DNA of 64,000 nt from Psychrobacillus sp. NEAU-3TGS (lineage in GTDB: Bacteria > Bacillota > Bacilli > Bacillales_A > Planococcaceae). The notes beneath the pieces are model-generated. The model made no database searches. It was given only the letters and a program-made list of their open reading frames with translations, and was not told the origin of the DNA. The position numbers were made by a program, and so were the translations under genes. The stretch spans positions 602,770 through 666,769 of the forward strand of contig NZ_JAPNOZ010000011.1 of the NCBI RefSeq assembly GCF_029955155.1, in the 5' to 3' direction. Each line of letters starts with the position of its first letter. Position 1 is the first letter of the stretch. Of this stretch, positions 62,671-64,000 are shown one piece after another.

Positions 62671-63440
62671 CTATATTTTAATATAGACAGTATATTCTTT
62701 TGGATTATTAAACCCTAATTTACTACCTAAATTGATTGAAGCAACATTATCAGCATCACAATCCCAACGAGGTTGAATATTATGGGAAAGACAATAATCT
62801 ATAAATTGTTCACCTACAATACTTGCTAACCCTTTTCCTCTGTAATTTGAGTCGGTTATTATATCTACTTCCGCATAATTACTTGATTTAAAAATGGAAA
62901 CTCCTTCGCTGATAATCCTTTCTCCATCCTTCACACAAAAACCAATCCCATTTTGAAGAAAATTCTCCGTGGTATCCCAATATTCCTCATAATATTTTTT
63001 ATCAAATTCCAATAATGTTCAATCAAATATTGATTAATTTTTGTTACAACATACTCACTAATATCGCTTCTTTTTCTATTTTTATATGCCACTAAATCAA
63101 AAGAGAAACCATAACGTTGTATTTTTCTTACTTTATTATCGAGGCATTTCTCAATTGCTTGATTCCAAGTAGTGTTAGTAGAAAATAATGTAAATCTTTT
63201 CCCTTGATTTACTGATTCCTCATGTACTCTAACTATGTTCTTAAGTAATAGCTCTTCGGATGATTGCCCTGTAACGTAATACAACCCTGAATCTGTTTTA
63301 ATAAGCAATGCTTCATAATTAGTGGAATCTGCAAGTACAGTTCCTTTAATAATGTAATCTAAAACGCTAAATACAAATGTTGGTGCTTCTTTAATTTTCT
63401 CTTTAATGATATTAAAATGTTCTTTCGGCACTATAATCAT
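62671..63440 (-). pseudogene. GNAT acetyltransferase, frameshifted
   Basis: Frame one starts MIIVPKEHFNIIKEKIKEAP and runs to about 63015. Frame two continues LEFDKKYYEEYWDTTENFLQ with the acetyl-CoA motif DSNYRGKGLASIVGEQFIDY and ends NPKEYTVYIKI. Together this is one complete two-part GNAT protein of about 255 residues. The ATG follows GGAGG. Confidence 0.8.
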
Positions 63441-63481
63441 TTCGTTAAACCTCCATCAAGTAGTTCTTTATTGGATTCCTT

Positions 63482-63562
63482 CTTAAACTAAACTGCCCCT
63501 TTAGTTCAATAAGAAAAAAGACTTTACGCCTCCTTGAAGTAAAACACCCGTTAGTTCAGTAA
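63482..63562 (-). repeat. Dispersed terminator repeat, type A
   Basis: CTTAAACTAAACTGCCCCTT, then GACTTTACGCC...GAAGTAAAAC and ACCCGTTAGTTCAGTAAG. Confidence 0.85.
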
Positions 63563-63686
63563 GAAACTTAGAACTGGTGGTAATAATATGCCAATCTATT
63601 TTCTTTACCCAACAAAGAACTGACATCGAAATTCTAATGAGAAGGATATCCTTTAGTCGAATATTTCTTCATCTCTGGTTGAAATA

Positions 63687-63725
63687 GCGCAATTCATAGT
63701 TCGAGAATTGCGCCCGATTGCTGAA
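63687..63725. repeat. Hairpin plus type C module
   Basis: GCGCAATTC and GAATTGCGC pair perfectly over nine bases; the right arm overlaps the type C module ATTGCGCCCGATTGCTGAAC. Confidence 0.5.
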
Positions 63726-63740
63726 CACAAGTTAAACAAC

Positions 63741-63820
63741 ACTCTAAAACTAAACTGCCCCTTTAGTTCAATAAAAAAGGCTTTACCTCTTTTTGAAGTA
63801 GAGCACCCGTAGCTTAACAA
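63741..63820 (-). repeat. Dispersed terminator repeat, type A
   Basis: CTCTAAAACTAAACTGCCCC, then GGCTTTACC...GAAGTAGAGC and ACCCGTAGCTTAAC. It ends ten bases from the plsY stop and would terminate it. Confidence 0.86.
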
Positions 63821-63829
63821 GCAAATACT

Positions 63830-64000
63830 AATTTTCAACTATTTTGTTCTCTGTTCCATTTACAATTCTCTTTATATTTTGTCGATGTAGAATGAATATG
63901 GATACACTTATTAGGAGAGAAAGTGCTTCGATAACTTTATCTTCAAATTTAAGACTGTATATGAATAATGCTATATTAGCCAACATTGAACTTAGTGATT
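63830..64000 (-). CDS. plsY: Glycerol-3-phosphate acyltransferase PlsY (3' end)
   Basis: Only the last 56 codons are in the window: SLSSMLANIALFIYSLKFED, a final membrane helix, and the C-terminal ILHRQNIKRIVNGTENKI, which matches the conserved HR-NIKR-GTE ending of PlsY. The enzyme makes lysophosphatidic acid from acyl-phosphate in phospholipid synthesis. The gene continues beyond the right border. Confidence 0.75.

Noticed and set aside
1..64000. Integron proper
   Set aside because: No tyrosine recombinase of the IntI type is in the window and the repeat ends match attC boxes only partly, so only a cassette-like layout is reported.

Overview
The window looks like the chromosome of an endospore-forming member of the Bacillota, probably Bacillaceae or Planococcaceae (Psychrobacillus, Lysinibacillus or Sporosarcina-like). 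The reasons are low GC, AGGAGG-type ribosome binding sites, a GerA-type germinant receptor operon, CotF-like coat proteins next to a zinc alcohol dehydrogenase as in Bacillus subtilis yraF-adhB, and Bacillus-type ECF sigma/anti-sigma pairs. The exact genus cannot be read from this sequence. Housekeeping genes are few: ctaB, pepF, a class B penicillin-binding protein, a signal peptidase, one tRNA-Asn, and the end of plsY at the right border.

Layout. 0-6.4 kb: small membrane proteins, a Nudix hydrolase, a phosphoglycerate-mutase-like phosphatase and PepF. 6.4-17 kb: ctaB, then many small minus-strand genes and several broken ones (DUF2750, Nudix, racemase fragment). 17-19 kb: ECF sigma (frameshifted) and its anti-sigma. 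19-29 kb: acetyltransferases, nonsense-mutated paiB, an EamA transporter facing a MocR regulator, then a decayed MocR and luciferase-like pair. 29-33 kb: royal-jelly-family protein and the coat/alcohol dehydrogenase operon. 33-37.4 kb: germinant receptor A-C-B-D operon on the plus strand. 37-41 kb: small proteins, a second ECF sigma system and tRNA-Asn. 41-43.3 kb: penicillin-binding protein. 43-56 kb: accessory small genes (DUF5412, DMP19-like, SMI1/KNR4, GNAT, Nudix, VOC), a frameshifted YfcC transporter and lepB. 56-64 kb: IS21 and IS4 remnants, PadR with its glyoxalase-like target, tiny ORFs, phzF split by a GC-rich element, and plsY.

The most striking feature is a family of dispersed intergenic repeats, roughly 25-30 copies in 64 kb, nearly all in the same orientation and placed just downstream of minus-strand genes. 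Read on the minus strand, a copy begins CAACTAACGGGTGC and ends GCAGGTTAGTTG, so the ends are inverted repeats. Between them lies one of two unrelated hairpins followed by a T-rich tract. Type A has a 10-bp stem from GCTTTACTTC/GGAGTAAAGC; type B has a stem from GGCCATC/GATGGTC and a longer tail. Both look like intrinsic terminators. The layout of one small accessory gene plus one repeat resembles a gene-cassette array, although no integrase is present here.

A second shared signal is an ECF-type promoter (GGAAC or TGAAAC, 16-17 bp, CGTATTA/C) in front of four unlinked genes for small membrane proteins, which suggests a local regulon. Many genes carry single-base indels in A/T runs. These could be real decay or sequencing error, and the affected genes are marked as broken with that caution.
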